From Paraburkholderia caffeinitolerans (GTDB lineage: Bacteria > Pseudomonadota > Gammaproteobacteria > Burkholderiales > Burkholderiaceae): a stretch of 64,000 bases of DNA. The stretch lies in assembly GCF_902859945.1 (NCBI RefSeq), contig NZ_CADIKL010000006.1:62001-126000 (forward strand), in the 5' to 3' direction. Positions 44,798 to 52,658 of the stretch are shown piece after piece (position 1 is the first letter of the stretch; every line of letters starts with the position of its first letter). The notes below the pieces were generated by a model. That model was not told the origin of the DNA and did not search any database. It saw only the letters and a program-made list of their open reading frames with translations. The position numbers and the translations under genes are program-made.

Positions 44798-44974
44798 TCA
44801 GTTGTTCTGTTTCGGCGGCTGCCCGTCGCGCTGCGCGTTGCTGTATGCCTCGGCGAAGCGCTGGAGTGCATCGAGCGAGCCACTGACGCTCGAGTACTGC
44901 TGATTGCCGATCACGGCGTCGAGTTTTATGGTCAGGCCTGCGGTGCGTGCCAAGGCGATCAGATCGTCGCTCAT
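44798..44974 (-). CDS. Small phage protein following parB
   Basis: The 58-residue protein (MSDDLIALARTAGLTIKLDA, ending DGQPPKQNN) starts within the parB stop (ATGA overlap at 44971-44974). That overlap is the main coding evidence. No family recognised. Confidence 0.6.
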   Translation of the reverse strand: MSDDLIALARTAGLTIKLDAVIGNQQYSSVSGSLDALQRFAEAYSNAQRDGQPPKQNN

Positions 44975-46776
44975 GGGCGCCCCGTATTCGGAAACGGCCA
45001 GGGTTCGTTCTTGCGGTCCTTAAGCGACGGTTTTGCGTTGTCGGCCTGCGCGGGTGCGGCGCTCGAGCTAGCCTTTGAAGCGGGCTTCGCGACCACCTTC
45101 TTGGCCGCCGGCCTCTTCGCAGGCGCGCGTTTCGCCGCCGCAGCTTTCGCCGTTGGCTTCGGCGAGGCGGGAGGCGCTTTCTTCGCAGGTACCGGCTTTT
45201 CCTTAGGCTTCGGACGCATGTCGGTTTCGACCTGCTTGCGTACGGCGCCCGGGTCGATGCCGCGATCGCGCGCCGTCGCCTCGAGCAGTTCGGGCTTGCC
45301 GGTCGAGTAGGTCGCGGCGACAGATTCGTCGATCAGCGCGATGTCCATCACCAGGCGCCCGAGGCCTTCAGGGTCCTCGCGCGACGCTGCCTCGATCGCG
45401 TCGACCTTCTTCGCAAATTCGGCTTCGGTGATGGCCTTGCTCCCCCAGCCGTGCAGCTTGCAGATGCGCTTCTGGTTTTCATTCCACAGGCGGCGATAGA
45501 AGGTGACGGCCACGATCTTCAAATCGAAGTCGCTCAGGCCGGTGCCTTCGTGCTTGTCACGCACCTGATTGAAGAGTTCGCCGCGATATGCGTCGGCCGC
45601 TTTCTTCTTCGCGAGCTCCGCGGACTGCGAAGGATTCGACGTGCCCGTGCTGCGCGCCTGAATGCCCTTGTCGGCGAGCATCTTCTTCAGGTCCGCCTTC
45701 GGCATGACGTCGATCAGCTTGCCGTCATGTGGGCTCTCGAGGAGCGCAGCGGACTTGACTCCCTTGGCGCCGATGATCTGGCGATACGAACGGTGCTTCA
45801 GATCGTCATAGCAGGTCTCGTCGAGCTTCACGAGTCCGCCTTGCAGGCTGCTGTACTTATCCGGGAGCGCAGCTTTTGCCTCCTTGCCCGTGATCACTTT
45901 TCGCCCCGCGGCCTCGGCTTCGGCGCGTTTCAGCGCGGCACCGGCTTCTTTCTTCTTCGCGTAGCAGGAAGGATCCGTGCAAATTTCTTTGCTCTTGACG
46001 TCGCCGAACATATCAACCTGGTTGCCGGTGCGTTTCGGGCACGGGCCGCATGCACCGGCCGACGGCACGAGGGTCTCGTCGGACGTCTTGAATGGAGCCT
46101 CATCCAGGCGAAGCATGTACGTGCGCTGGATGTGCTCCGATGCCGCCCTGATCGATCTCGGCTCACCGTTCGCCCAGGGCGCTGTCAGCTCCTTCGCCGC
46201 TTTGTCCTGAAGGTCGGTGGGCAGTCGCGCGATCATCAGCGCGGTCGAGGCGTTCAGCTTCTCCTCGTGGAACAGCTTGCGCGTCGACGCATTCAGTGCG
46301 CACAACTTCAGGCGCTGCGCGACGTAGGTACGCGTCTGGCTGACTTCCTTCGCGATTTGCTCGAGCGTATGCCCGCGATCGGACAGCACCTTGTAGCCGT
46401 CCGCCTCCTCAAGCGGATGCAAATCACGACGCTGGAGGTTCTCGACGATCTGAATTTGAAGTACTTCGTCGTCGGAGAGATCGCGCACGAGTGCGGGAAC
46501 CGTCTCGAGCTCGACCGCGGTCGCCGCGCGAAAGCGGCGCTCGCCCGCGACGAGCTCGAACATGCCCGGTTCTTCGGGCCACGGACGCACGAGCACCGGC
46601 TGCAGGATGCCATGCACGCGCACGCTCTCGACGAGTTCGAGGTGCTCGGCCTCGGGGAAGCGCTTGCGCGGGTTCGTCGGCGACTTGCGGATGGCGCTCA
46701 GCGGCAGGAAGTCGATGGATGCCTGTTCGGTCTGCACGAAGGGATCTCCTGGTCTATTCGGATCGTTCACGCTCAT
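44971..46776 (-). CDS. ParB/RepB/Spo0J-type DNA-binding protein
   Basis: The 601-residue protein has the ParB N-terminal nuclease-like fold with SPTNPRKRF, LQPVLVRPW and LVAGERRFRAA (the GxRR CTP-binding box). It also has IQIVENLQRRDLHPLEEA and a helix-turn-helix (EQIAKEVSQTRTYVAQRLKL). A long C-terminal part has CGPCPKRTGNQ and CTDPSCYAKKKEAG, a Cys-containing segment found in phage and plasmid ParB-like proteins. It ends in a Lys/Ala/Pro-rich tail. No ParA is nearby, so partition is doubtful. A gene-regulatory or DNA-loading role is as likely. Confidence 0.85.
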   Translation of the reverse strand: MSVNDPNRPGDPFVQTEQASIDFLPLSAIRKSPTNPRKRFPEAEHLELVESVRVHGILQPVLVRPWPEEPGMFELVAGERRFRAATAVELETVPALVRDLSDDEVLQIQIVENLQRRDLHPLEEADGYKVLSDRGHTLEQIAKEVSQTRTYVAQRLKLCALNASTRKLFHEEKLNASTALMIARLPTDLQDKAAKELTAPWANGEPRSIRAASEHIQRTYMLRLDEAPFKTSDETLVPSAGACGPCPKRTGNQVDMFGDVKSKEICTDPSCYAKKKEAGAALKRAEAEAAGRKVITGKEAKAALPDKYSSLQGGLVKLDETCYDDLKHRSYRQIIGAKGVKSAALLESPHDGKLIDVMPKADLKKMLADKGIQARSTGTSNPSQSAELAKKKAADAYRGELFNQVRDKHEGTGLSDFDLKIVAVTFYRRLWNENQKRICKLHGWGSKAITEAEFAKKVDAIEAASREDPEGLGRLVMDIALIDESVAATYSTGKPELLEATARDRGIDPGAVRKQVETDMRPKPKEKPVPAKKAPPASPKPTAKAAAAKRAPAKRPAAKKVVAKPASKASSSAAPAQADNAKPSLKDRKNEPWPFPNTGRP

Positions 46777-46786
46777 TCAGCAGCGT

Positions 46787-47221
46787 TCAATGCACTACGC
46801 GGGCGAGGGGAGCTACAGGCGCGCCGGCGATCGCCTCAAGGATCCGGCCGAGCGCGGCGTCGCTGAAACGAACATCGGAGAGGCACGGCTTCGAGGGATG
46901 CCGATGGAAAATCTCGATGGCTTTCAGCCATGCATCATTTTTCGTGGGGGCATCGAGCCAAAGCGGCATCCAGTTGCCGCTGCCATAGATGCGGTCGTAT
47001 GCGGCGAACATACCGGTGCGTGTAGCATTGAGCGGATCGGCGACGCTCTCTTCGAGGTCCGCGGGCAGCGAATGTGCGCAACCGAAGGCGTAATCGATGT
47101 GCTCCCGCGTGCGGCCGTCGAATTCGACGCGTGCGAAAAGGCAGGCATCCTCACCCAAGGCGACGATGCATGGCAGGCGGTCGGTGGGACGAGAATCGTT
47201 GAAGATGAAGATCGTTTTCAT
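46787..47221 (-). CDS. Hypothetical phage protein
   Basis: The 144-residue acidic protein (MKTIFIFNDSRPTDRLPCIV, then WMPLWLDAPTKNDAWLKAIE) has no family I can name. Its start overlaps the next gene upstream by four bases and it ends 11 bases before parB. Confidence 0.7.
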   Translation of the reverse strand: MKTIFIFNDSRPTDRLPCIVALGEDACLFARVEFDGRTREHIDYAFGCAHSLPADLEESVADPLNATRTGMFAAYDRIYGSGNWMPLWLDAPTKNDAWLKAIEIFHRHPSKPCLSDVRFSDAALGRILEAIAGAPVAPLARVVH

Positions 47222-47391
47222 GGCCTGGGCCTTTTCGTGTGGTGCGTCATGCGCTGGCGCTTGGCGGCGCGCAACTGCACGCGTGCAATTCTGTATGCGT
47301 CCCTGAAATCCATGCTTCCGTCGTCCACTGCGGCGAAGAGCTGGAAGAGAGTGGGTCGCGGCTCGCGCCTTTTAGTACGGCGGGTTTTCAT
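47218..47391 (-). CDS. Small basic phage protein
   Basis: The 57-residue Arg/Lys-rich protein starts MKTRRTKRREPRPTLFQLFA. It overlaps the upstream gene by 20 bases and the downstream gene by four, fitting a tightly packed early operon. No family recognised. Confidence 0.55.
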   Translation of the reverse strand: MKTRRTKRREPRPTLFQLFAAVDDGSMDFRDAYRIARVQLRAAKRQRMTHHTKRPRP

Positions 47392-47716
47392 CGGAGAGCT
47401 CCAGCTGGGGCGCCCCAGCCGGCAGATCGCGAAGTGCGCGCTTAAGCTCCCATGTACTGATCGGCTGGATGCGCAGCTGGCGGACATACATGCGCGCAGC
47501 GGCTTCGTCGAGGAATGTGATCGCGTAGATCGCGCCGTTGCCAAACGCCTTCGTGAATGCCTGCAGCGCGGGCTCATCGTCGGTGGCCTCGCATTCCGGG
47601 ATATCGACGCGCACGAGCGACTGGCCGCCGATCGTGAGCTCGGAAACTCGGCCCGCAATGCGTTGGTGTCCGAACAATTCGACGAGAGCCCACTGCTCGA
47701 ATTTCTGATCAGCCAT
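47372..47716 (-). CDS. Conserved hypothetical phage protein
   Basis: The 114-residue protein (FEQWALVELFGHQRIAGRVS, then SLVRVDIPE) looks like a small beta-rich phage protein common in Burkholderiales prophages. Function unknown. Confidence 0.75.
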   Translation of the reverse strand: MADQKFEQWALVELFGHQRIAGRVSELTIGGQSLVRVDIPECEATDDEPALQAFTKAFGNGAIYAITFLDEAAARMYVRQLRIQPISTWELKRALRDLPAGAPQLELSDENPPY

Positions 47717-47803
47717 TTCAAATCCTTAAAAAGTGGGGCGCTGTGAGAGCCGCCCACCGAAAGTCGCGCGGTCGGGGTCAATGCCGCGCGCCTGAGAGCC
47801 TGG

Positions 47804-48475
47804 TTAGATGCGTGTATCGATGGAGATGCGGATGGGCTTCAACTGGTGCGGCGTGAGCTCGATGAATACGCCATCGGAACGTACGGTCACCCGGCCGTCA
47901 GGCCAGACGGTGAGCATTGCTTCTTCGGTTGCCAACGCGAAATCCGGCTTGCGCTGCAGCGGTGCAGCGCGGAGAGATTCGACGGGTGCAGACATCGGCG
48001 CACGCGGCGCGACCGACGCCTGAGCCTGTGGTTCGGAAGGCCTCGACTCCAGTTCCGCGTCGGCGCACGTGCGACGTACGGCGTCTGGAAGCATGTAGAG
48101 TTGGCCATCGCGGATGATTGACCCGTTTTTGAGTGCGCTGTCGATATACGGTGTTATCCCTCCGCCCACGTTAATACCGAGTGCCTCGCGGAGCTTCGCA
48201 GCGGTCATCGGGCCGTTGTTAGTCAGCAGCTCGATCACCTGATCTGCGCGTGTCGGTCGTCTTTCTTTCGCACCCGTCGCAGCCGGCGTCTGAGTAGTGT
48301 CATTTGAATCTGACGCGCGCTGGAGACGCGTGGCCGGATTTGCCCACGGATCGGCCTTCGCCGCGGCTGCGGTGGCTTGCTCTGGTGCCGCATTCGGGTT
48401 GCCGTTCAGGTCGACCGCGATGACCGCGGATTCACCTGCCACGGGGAACATGTTCGGATGGCCCGCGTCGCTCAT
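47804..48475 (-). CDS. Phage protein with a winged-helix segment
   Basis: The 223-residue protein has an Ala-rich N-terminus. A winged-helix-like segment follows at about residues 75-135 (RADQVIELLTNNGPMTAAKL, then YIDSALKNGSIIRDGQLYML). The C-terminal segment FALATEEAMLTVWPDGRVTV has a small beta-rich look. Its start overlaps the next gene upstream by four bases. A DNA-binding regulatory role is possible but unproved. Confidence 0.7.
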   Translation of the reverse strand: MSDAGHPNMFPVAGESAVIAVDLNGNPNAAPEQATAAAAKADPWANPATRLQRASDSNDTTQTPAATGAKERRPTRADQVIELLTNNGPMTAAKLREALGINVGGGITPYIDSALKNGSIIRDGQLYMLPDAVRRTCADAELESRPSEPQAQASVAPRAPMSAPVESLRAAPLQRKPDFALATEEAMLTVWPDGRVTVRSDGVFIELTPHQLKPIRISIDTRI

Positions 48476-49323
48476 GCCGATCTCCCGGAGAACGCAGCTG
48501 CCGCATGCGGCGGGAAGAAGCGCGTCGCGCGCGCCACCGCCGTATCGAGCTCGAGCACGGCAGCTTCGCTGTCCGCGTGCGCGAGGTCATAGAGGGCTGG
48601 CAACCCGGCTTCGACGGAAGCCATGACCTCGCTGCGGCTCGCGAGACGTCCTTCGGCATACCAGAAGGTCTGTTCCGGCTCGCCGATATCGAACAGCACG
48701 CCGTCATCGGCGCGCACCGCGTGAAAGCTGCGCGTTACCCATACGAGCGCTACGCCCGGATTGCGCTTGAGCATGATTCCGCTGACGCGCAGGTCATCGG
48801 GCATGCCCGTCTCGCGACGCGTTGCCTTCGGCAGCGTCAGGAACGGGCAGGCCTGCGCAGCGAACTTCGCGCAATCGGTGTGCGACGGCGGCTCCGCGGA
48901 CACGCGATTGACGGCGCACATCGGGCCGATGACGAAAGCCTTGTACTGGCCCAGCGGCTCGCCACAGATCCAGCAGCGCTTGTAGTAGACGCACGCGGCG
49001 AGCTTGCGGCTGTCCATCACCCGAAAGTCCGGCTTTCCATCGATCCAGTCGACGAAATAAGGCACCGGGTAGCCGCGCGAATCGACGGGCAGCGCGCGCA
49101 TGCGCTGCGGAAGCTCCGGCAGCCCTTGCCGGAGTGCGGTAGCGGTCATCGAAACCCCACGCGGAAGGCGCGCCGCGGCCGCGCCTCCGTGAATGCCCGA
49201 TGAATCGTTCGCGGGGGCGGGAAAGTGACGATCGAAGCGCTTGGCGGCAGCGACCGCCGACCAGGCGGCGCAGCCGAATGCAAGCGTCGCGGTGCCGAGG
49301 AATCCGAGGGCGTCCATGTTCAC
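48472..49323 (-). CDS. Phage protein with Cys pairs, possibly zinc-binding
   Basis: The 283-residue protein has a short hydrophobic N-terminus (ALGFLGTATLAFGCAAW). Its central segment has CWICGEPLGQYKAFVIGPMC and DCAKFAAQACPF, likely zinc ligands. The family is seen in Burkholderia prophages without known function. The start MNMDALGF overlaps the upstream gene by four bases; an internal Met at MTATALRQG would give a soluble form. Confidence 0.7.
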   Translation of the reverse strand: MNMDALGFLGTATLAFGCAAWSAVAAAKRFDRHFPAPANDSSGIHGGAAAARLPRGVSMTATALRQGLPELPQRMRALPVDSRGYPVPYFVDWIDGKPDFRVMDSRKLAACVYYKRCWICGEPLGQYKAFVIGPMCAVNRVSAEPPSHTDCAKFAAQACPFLTLPKATRRETGMPDDLRVSGIMLKRNPGVALVWVTRSFHAVRADDGVLFDIGEPEQTFWYAEGRLASRSEVMASVEAGLPALYDLAHADSEAAVLELDTAVARATRFFPPHAAAAFSGRSA

Positions 49324-49592
49324 TCCTCGTCACCGTCGTTGGCCGCGCGCTTTTTGAGGTCGACGATGGTGTCGTCGAACGCGAAACACGTCTGCGTGAG
49401 CGATGTGCTGCGCGGCGTCAGCTGCCGGCCGACATGGCGCTGCGGGCGACCGACGATCTGCGCGCGCACCGCAGCCTGCACCGCGGCACGCACGGCCGGA
49501 TTGAGCAGCGCCTCCTCTGGCGGCGTATCGACGAGGTGCGAGCAGGCCTTCGCCAGCAGCTCATCGGGAAGGCGGGTTGGGATAGGGCGCAT
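49320..49592 (-). CDS. Hypothetical phage protein
   Basis: The 90-residue protein (MRPIPTRLPDELLAKACSHL, ending KKRAANDGDEE) starts one base after the stop of the preceding gene and overlaps the following gene by four bases. No family recognised. Confidence 0.65.
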   Translation of the reverse strand: MRPIPTRLPDELLAKACSHLVDTPPEEALLNPAVRAAVQAAVRAQIVGRPQRHVGRQLTPRSTSLTQTCFAFDDTIVDLKKRAANDGDEE

Positions 49593-49593
49593 G

Positions 49594-49935
49594 TCAGGCT
49601 CCGGTGGCTTTTGCGATCGCTTCGCGCAGCTTGAAAAGCGCGATTGCTTCGGGATCAGTTGAACCTTCGATCCAGCGACCGCGTGCGAGGGTCGCCTCGG
49701 CGGCGATTGCTGCATCCAGCAGGTCCGGACATGCAGCGATGAGCAATTGATTCGCGTTGCTTTCCGCGGAGGTCTGCTCATGGTCGGAGCAGAGAAATCC
49801 CCACCCGATGTATTCCGCGGTGAGGATCGTGTGCACCGCATAGTGCTGAGGCTCACAGGCAGGATTCGGTTCGACGGGGTAGAGGTTGTAGCCTTCCCAC
49901 TTCCATGGCCCGGGTGTGTGTTTGAGCTCGGACAT
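49594..49935 (-). CDS. Ea22-like HTPGPW-type phage protein
   Basis: The 113-residue protein starts MSELKHTPGPWKWEGYNLYP. The HTPGPW opening followed by an ANQLLIAACPDLL segment is typical of a common early phage family related to lambda Ea22. Function unknown. The Met at 49935 is chosen because the family starts there. Confidence 0.75.
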   Translation of the reverse strand: MSELKHTPGPWKWEGYNLYPVEPNPACEPQHYAVHTILTAEYIGWGFLCSDHEQTSAESNANQLLIAACPDLLDAAIAAEATLARGRWIEGSTDPEAIALFKLREAIAKATGA

Positions 49936-49943
49936 GACGAGCC

Positions 49944-50156
49944 TCACAGGCAACGGGTGAGAGTGCACGACGTGTCGCCAGCGTCGACACGATCCTGGTA
50001 CTGCTGCCAGCCCGTATAAAGCAGATAGGCGAAGAACACACCGAGGGCCGCGAGGACGTTGCGCACGACGCGGAGCGTCCGAACCAGCACGCGGATGCCG
50101 CGCGCGCCGGTGCGCGCGGCGCTGGCGGTGGGGGTGGCTTGCTGTTGCTGGGACAT
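49944..50156 (-). CDS. Small single-pass membrane protein, first gene of the leftward operon
   Basis: The 70-residue protein has a basic N-terminal half and one hydrophobic segment (VLAALGVFFAYLLYTGWQQY). It lies about 40 bases downstream of the inferred leftward promoter start. A role like lambda-type early membrane effectors is possible but not shown. Confidence 0.6.
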   Translation of the reverse strand: MSQQQQATPTASAARTGARGIRVLVRTLRVVRNVLAALGVFFAYLLYTGWQQYQDRVDAGDTSCTLTRCL

Positions 50157-50200
50157 CGTTCGCTCCGTGTGCGTTTGCGTGTTGCGATCTGATGGAGCGA

Positions 50201-50242
50201 ATATTAGAACTTCTCTCTCTTTATGTAAAGAGAACTTCTAAT
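50201..50242 (-). promoter_or_regulatory. Leftward early promoter (pL-like) with flanking operators
   Basis: On the minus strand TTTACA (plus 50224-50229) and TAATAT (plus 50201-50206) are spaced by exactly 17 bases. Two copies of ATTAGAAGTTCT-like sequence, in inverted orientation at 50203-50214 and 50231-50242, flank and overlap the promoter. A perfect 8-bp inverted repeat, TCTCTTTA-TG-TAAAGAGA, lies between them (50216-50233). The same design occurs at the cro promoter, so one repressor probably controls both. Confidence 0.75.
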
Positions 50243-50274
50243 AAAAAATTCGACGAGGCGGCAATACCTCGAAG
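50243..50274 (-). terminator. Terminator of the repressor operon
   Basis: On the minus strand CGAGG pairs with CCTCG (plus 50267-50271 and 50254-50258), with extra A/T pairs, and is followed by TTTTTT (plus 50243-50248). It directly follows the last gene of the repressor operon and precedes the leftward promoter, so it insulates the two. Confidence 0.65.
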
Positions 50275-50280
50275 ATGGGC

Positions 50281-51045
50281 TTACTGTGCTGAGGGATAGC
50301 CGCGGCGCGCGATCACGTCTTGACAGTTGACGATAGCTACGCCGGCTTGATAGCGGAGGAGCTTGTTTTCGTATCCGGAGATATTTGCAGCGCGCTTATC
50401 CTGCTCGATCGCATATTGGGCATTCGAGATCGTGCGCCGGCAATCGACGACGGCGCGGTCTGCTGCGGCTTTCTTGCCGGCTGGACTGTCTTCGTAGTCG
50501 CGCTGAGCCTGAATCTTTGCCATTCTCTCGTTCTCAGCTGCTTCGCGCGCAATTTTTTGCTGGAGCCGGGAATCATTTATGGAGAGGAACGAGGCGGTTG
50601 CGGCGCTCTCGGAGTCATTGACCGGCAGACCATTGCTACTGACGAAGGACCACACGGCATTCTCAAATCGATCAGTGGGTGAAAAACCGCGATCGAAAAC
50701 GCCCGTCTTGAAGCGCTCGGTCGTTGCCGTGTAATACTCGAATCCTGATGCCGTTCGTTGCGTGGTGAGATGCAGGATAGCAGCGACGCGCATGCTAGGC
50801 GGATCGAACGAGGTCCGGCCCGAAAGAAGCGGGATCCCAGGAGCATCCGGAGCAATCGCCGGCGCGGGCTCATCGTCGCGTTCGCAATAAAGGCCGATGC
50901 GCGTGAACACGCCGGCGCATCTCGCATCGACAGCTTCTTTCGATGCTAAAAGCGTGGTTGTGGCGCATGCAGCATGCGAAACGGATAGGGCGAAAACTGC
51001 TGCCAGCCCGAATGTGTGAAGGTACCGGGTGCCTGTTCTTTTCAT
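50281..51045 (-). CDS. Secreted hypothetical protein in the repressor operon
   Basis: The 254-residue protein has a signal peptide (LHTFGLAAVFALSVSHAACA). The mature chain has an acidic first part and a charged helical C-terminus (IAREAAENERMAKIQAQRDY). It is the last gene of the repressor transcript and so is probably expressed in the lysogen. That suggests lysogenic conversion or superinfection exclusion, which is inference. Confidence 0.65.
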   Translation of the reverse strand: MKRTGTRYLHTFGLAAVFALSVSHAACATTTLLASKEAVDARCAGVFTRIGLYCERDDEPAPAIAPDAPGIPLLSGRTSFDPPSMRVAAILHLTTQRTASGFEYYTATTERFKTGVFDRGFSPTDRFENAVWSFVSSNGLPVNDSESAATASFLSINDSRLQQKIAREAAENERMAKIQAQRDYEDSPAGKKAAADRAVVDCRRTISNAQYAIEQDKRAANISGYENKLLRYQAGVAIVNCQDVIARRGYPSAQ

Positions 51046-51287
51046 ATCGAAGCGACGTCCATGAGCTCGTTCATAAGGGCAAGAAGCCCTCGGATAAGAC
51101 GCGGCGCGTCAGCGGCGTTGACGTCGACCATGCCGTACTCAATTTCGTCCTGAGGTGTGATTTTGCTATAGACCGAGGGCTGCGGGGGACGCTGCCGTCT
51201 GCCGGCCGTGTATGGGAGCACACATCGACGACGGAAGTCGACCTTGATTACATTGTTAGCCCGACCCTTCCCGCTTGTTCTGTCCAC
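51042..51287 (-). CDS. Small protein between repressor and secreted protein
   Basis: The 81-residue protein (NNVIKVDFRRRCVLPYTAGR, ending LLALMNELMDVASI) would start at GTG 51285-51287, inside the end of the repressor gene, and overlaps the next gene by four bases. Overlaps on both sides support coding, but no family is recognised. Confidence 0.5.
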   Translation of the reverse strand: MDRTSGKGRANNVIKVDFRRRCVLPYTAGRRQRPPQPSVYSKITPQDEIEYGMVDVNAADAPRLIRGLLALMNELMDVASI

Positions 51288-51861
51288 CCGACTGCCCCGC
51301 GACGGTCTCGGCCAGAACCTTCTTTCTGGTGTGTCGCTGCGGGGACGGTGCGCGGGTCTCGAGCCGAAGTACGCCCATTAGGAGATCGAGTTTCTCCTCG
51401 GACAATCGACCCTCTCTCTCAGCGTGCGCGAGCTCGTTCCTGAATGCGGCAAGCTTCTGGCTAAAGGGTGTATTTAAATCCGTGCTGAGTTGTTTGCCAC
51501 TAGGGGAAGTATCGACTTCATAATCCTTCACCGCTGCCGTTAACGCCCCAACCGCAGCTTTCTTTTCTTCGGGCGTCGTCGCAAGACCCATGTCAATGAA
51601 TGGCTTCATCAGCCGCGGGCTGATGACTTCGGGCTTGGCATCGATCTGCGAGCAAATAGCGACGAGGGCCTTGAGGTTGAGCGGAATGATGCCCCTCAAA
51701 TATTGACCCATCAGGCCCTGCGATCCGAGTTTGCTTGCGCTACCGAGCCATGCCTGTGTGACGCCCTTGTGGACTGCCTTGTAGTCGCGATATGCGGCCT
51801 CCAGCCGAATGGCTTCGGCTTGCTCCTCGCTCGTCAGTGGACGCTTTTCTACGGTTGCCAT
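51256..51861 (-). CDS. CI-like phage repressor
   Basis: The 201-residue protein has a helix-turn-helix near residues 35-75 (TQAWLGSASKLGSQGLMGQY, then LRGIIPLNLKALVAICSQI), typical of XRE/lambda-repressor folds. A less conserved C-terminal half lacks a clear Ala-Gly cleavage site and Ser/Lys peptidase pair. Induction may therefore not use RecA-type self-cleavage. It is divergent from the Cro-like gene with a 95-base gap holding operators. Expected to hold the prophage silent. Confidence 0.78.
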   Translation of the reverse strand: MATVEKRPLTSEEQAEAIRLEAAYRDYKAVHKGVTQAWLGSASKLGSQGLMGQYLRGIIPLNLKALVAICSQIDAKPEVISPRLMKPFIDMGLATTPEEKKAAVGALTAAVKDYEVDTSPSGKQLSTDLNTPFSQKLAAFRNELAHAEREGRLSEEKLDLLMGVLRLETRAPSPQRHTRKKVLAETVAGQSGGQNKREGSG

Positions 51862-51905
51862 GGCGCGATTTTAATTAGCTGCGTTAATTTCCGTGCAACA
51901 AGGCA

Positions 51906-51956
51906 ATTAGAAGGTTTGCGCTTTACTAATAAAAGAAGCTGTTCTAATATTCGCGC
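51906..51956 (+). promoter_or_regulatory. cro promoter and operators; transcript predicted leaderless
   Basis: TTTACT (51922-51927) and TAATAT (51945-51950) are spaced by 17 bases. The initiation point six to seven bases on would fall at or next to the cro ATG (51957), so the mRNA should be leaderless. Operator-like AGAAGCTGTTCT (51934-51945) lies at the -10 edge and ATTAGAAGG (51906-51914) upstream of -35. The 14 bases GTTCTAATATTCGC are identical to the leftward promoter. Confidence 0.7.
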
Positions 51957-52202
51957 ATGGATCTTCGAACCTACCTCACCAAGGTCAAGCACCGGCAGCG
52001 CGAGTTCGCTGACTCCCTCGGCGTTACGCAGGGGCTGATCAGCCAATGGGCGCGCGGCAAGGCGCTCCCGCCTCCTAACCGGTGCGTTGCCATCGAGCGC
52101 CTCACTCACGGAGAGGTGACGCGCAAAGAGCTTCGGCCGGTGGATTGGGCCGAATACTGGCCCGAGCTTGAGCACACCGCGCAGCACGAGGAGGGCGTCT
52201 GA
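51957..52202 (+). CDS. Cro/YdaS-like regulator
   Basis: The 81-residue protein is a Cro/YdaS-type helix-turn-helix: MDLRTYLTKVKHRQREFADS, then GVTQGLISQWARGKALPPPN and ELRPVDWAEYWPEL. Divergent from the CI-like repressor, it should control the lytic switch. The ATG coincides with the expected transcription start. Confidence 0.85.
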   Translation: MDLRTYLTKVKHRQREFADSLGVTQGLISQWARGKALPPPNRCVAIERLTHGEVTRKELRPVDWAEYWPELEHTAQHEEGV

Positions 52203-52203
52203 G

Positions 52204-52392
52204 ATGGCGACGCGAGTTCCGAAGCCGTATCCCGAAGAGCCGGCGCCGACGATCTTTCGGGCCGACTGTTTAAACGCAGTGCACGCCGATGTTCGTGCCG
52301 TTATTGAATCGAGTTCCGTTCGACCTGCGTGGTGGAGGTTCGAATGGCTTCGGCGATTGCGTAGAGGTGTTTCGAGATGGATTCGGGGCTGA
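52204..52392 (+). CDS. Possible small gene after cro
   Basis: A 62-residue frame starts one base after the cro stop with GAGGAGG nine bases upstream of its ATG, which supports translation. Its last third overlaps an opposite-strand gene with better coding character, and the product (many Trp/Arg at the end) has no family. It may be short or spurious. Confidence 0.35.
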   Translation: MATRVPKPYPEEPAPTIFRADCLNAVHADVRAVIESSSVRPAWWRFEWLRRLRRGVSRWIRG

Positions 52393-52567
52393 TTACCTCT
52401 GGCGGCATAGCTCGCGCGGTGGCTTCGAGCTGCCCAGCGATGTCGCTGCGATCGATCAAGCCCTTCGCGTGCAGTGCGTTGACCAGGACGACAAATGCCA
52501 TGCGCTGGGCGGTAATGGGCGCGGCGAGTGTTTCGCCCATCTGGGCGATCAGATTGTCGAGATCCAT
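52301..52567 (-). CDS. Hypothetical protein opposite to the rightward operon
   Basis: The 88-residue, well-composed helical protein (MDLDNLIAQMGETLAAPITA, then GQLEATARAMPPEVISPESI) has a strong GAGGAGG before its ATG on the minus strand. It runs against the rightward early genes, which is unusual. No family recognised; it could be a lysogen-expressed cargo gene. Confidence 0.65.
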   Translation of the reverse strand: MDLDNLIAQMGETLAAPITAQRMAFVVLVNALHAKGLIDRSDIAGQLEATARAMPPEVISPESISKHLYAIAEAIRTSTTQVERNSIQ

Positions 52568-52658
52568 GGGGATTCCTCCTCGTGAAGAAGCGGTTGGTGT
52601 GGGAACCACCGATTCTAAACGGGGCGTGAATCCCCACCCATTCGCCAGGAGTGCGTAG

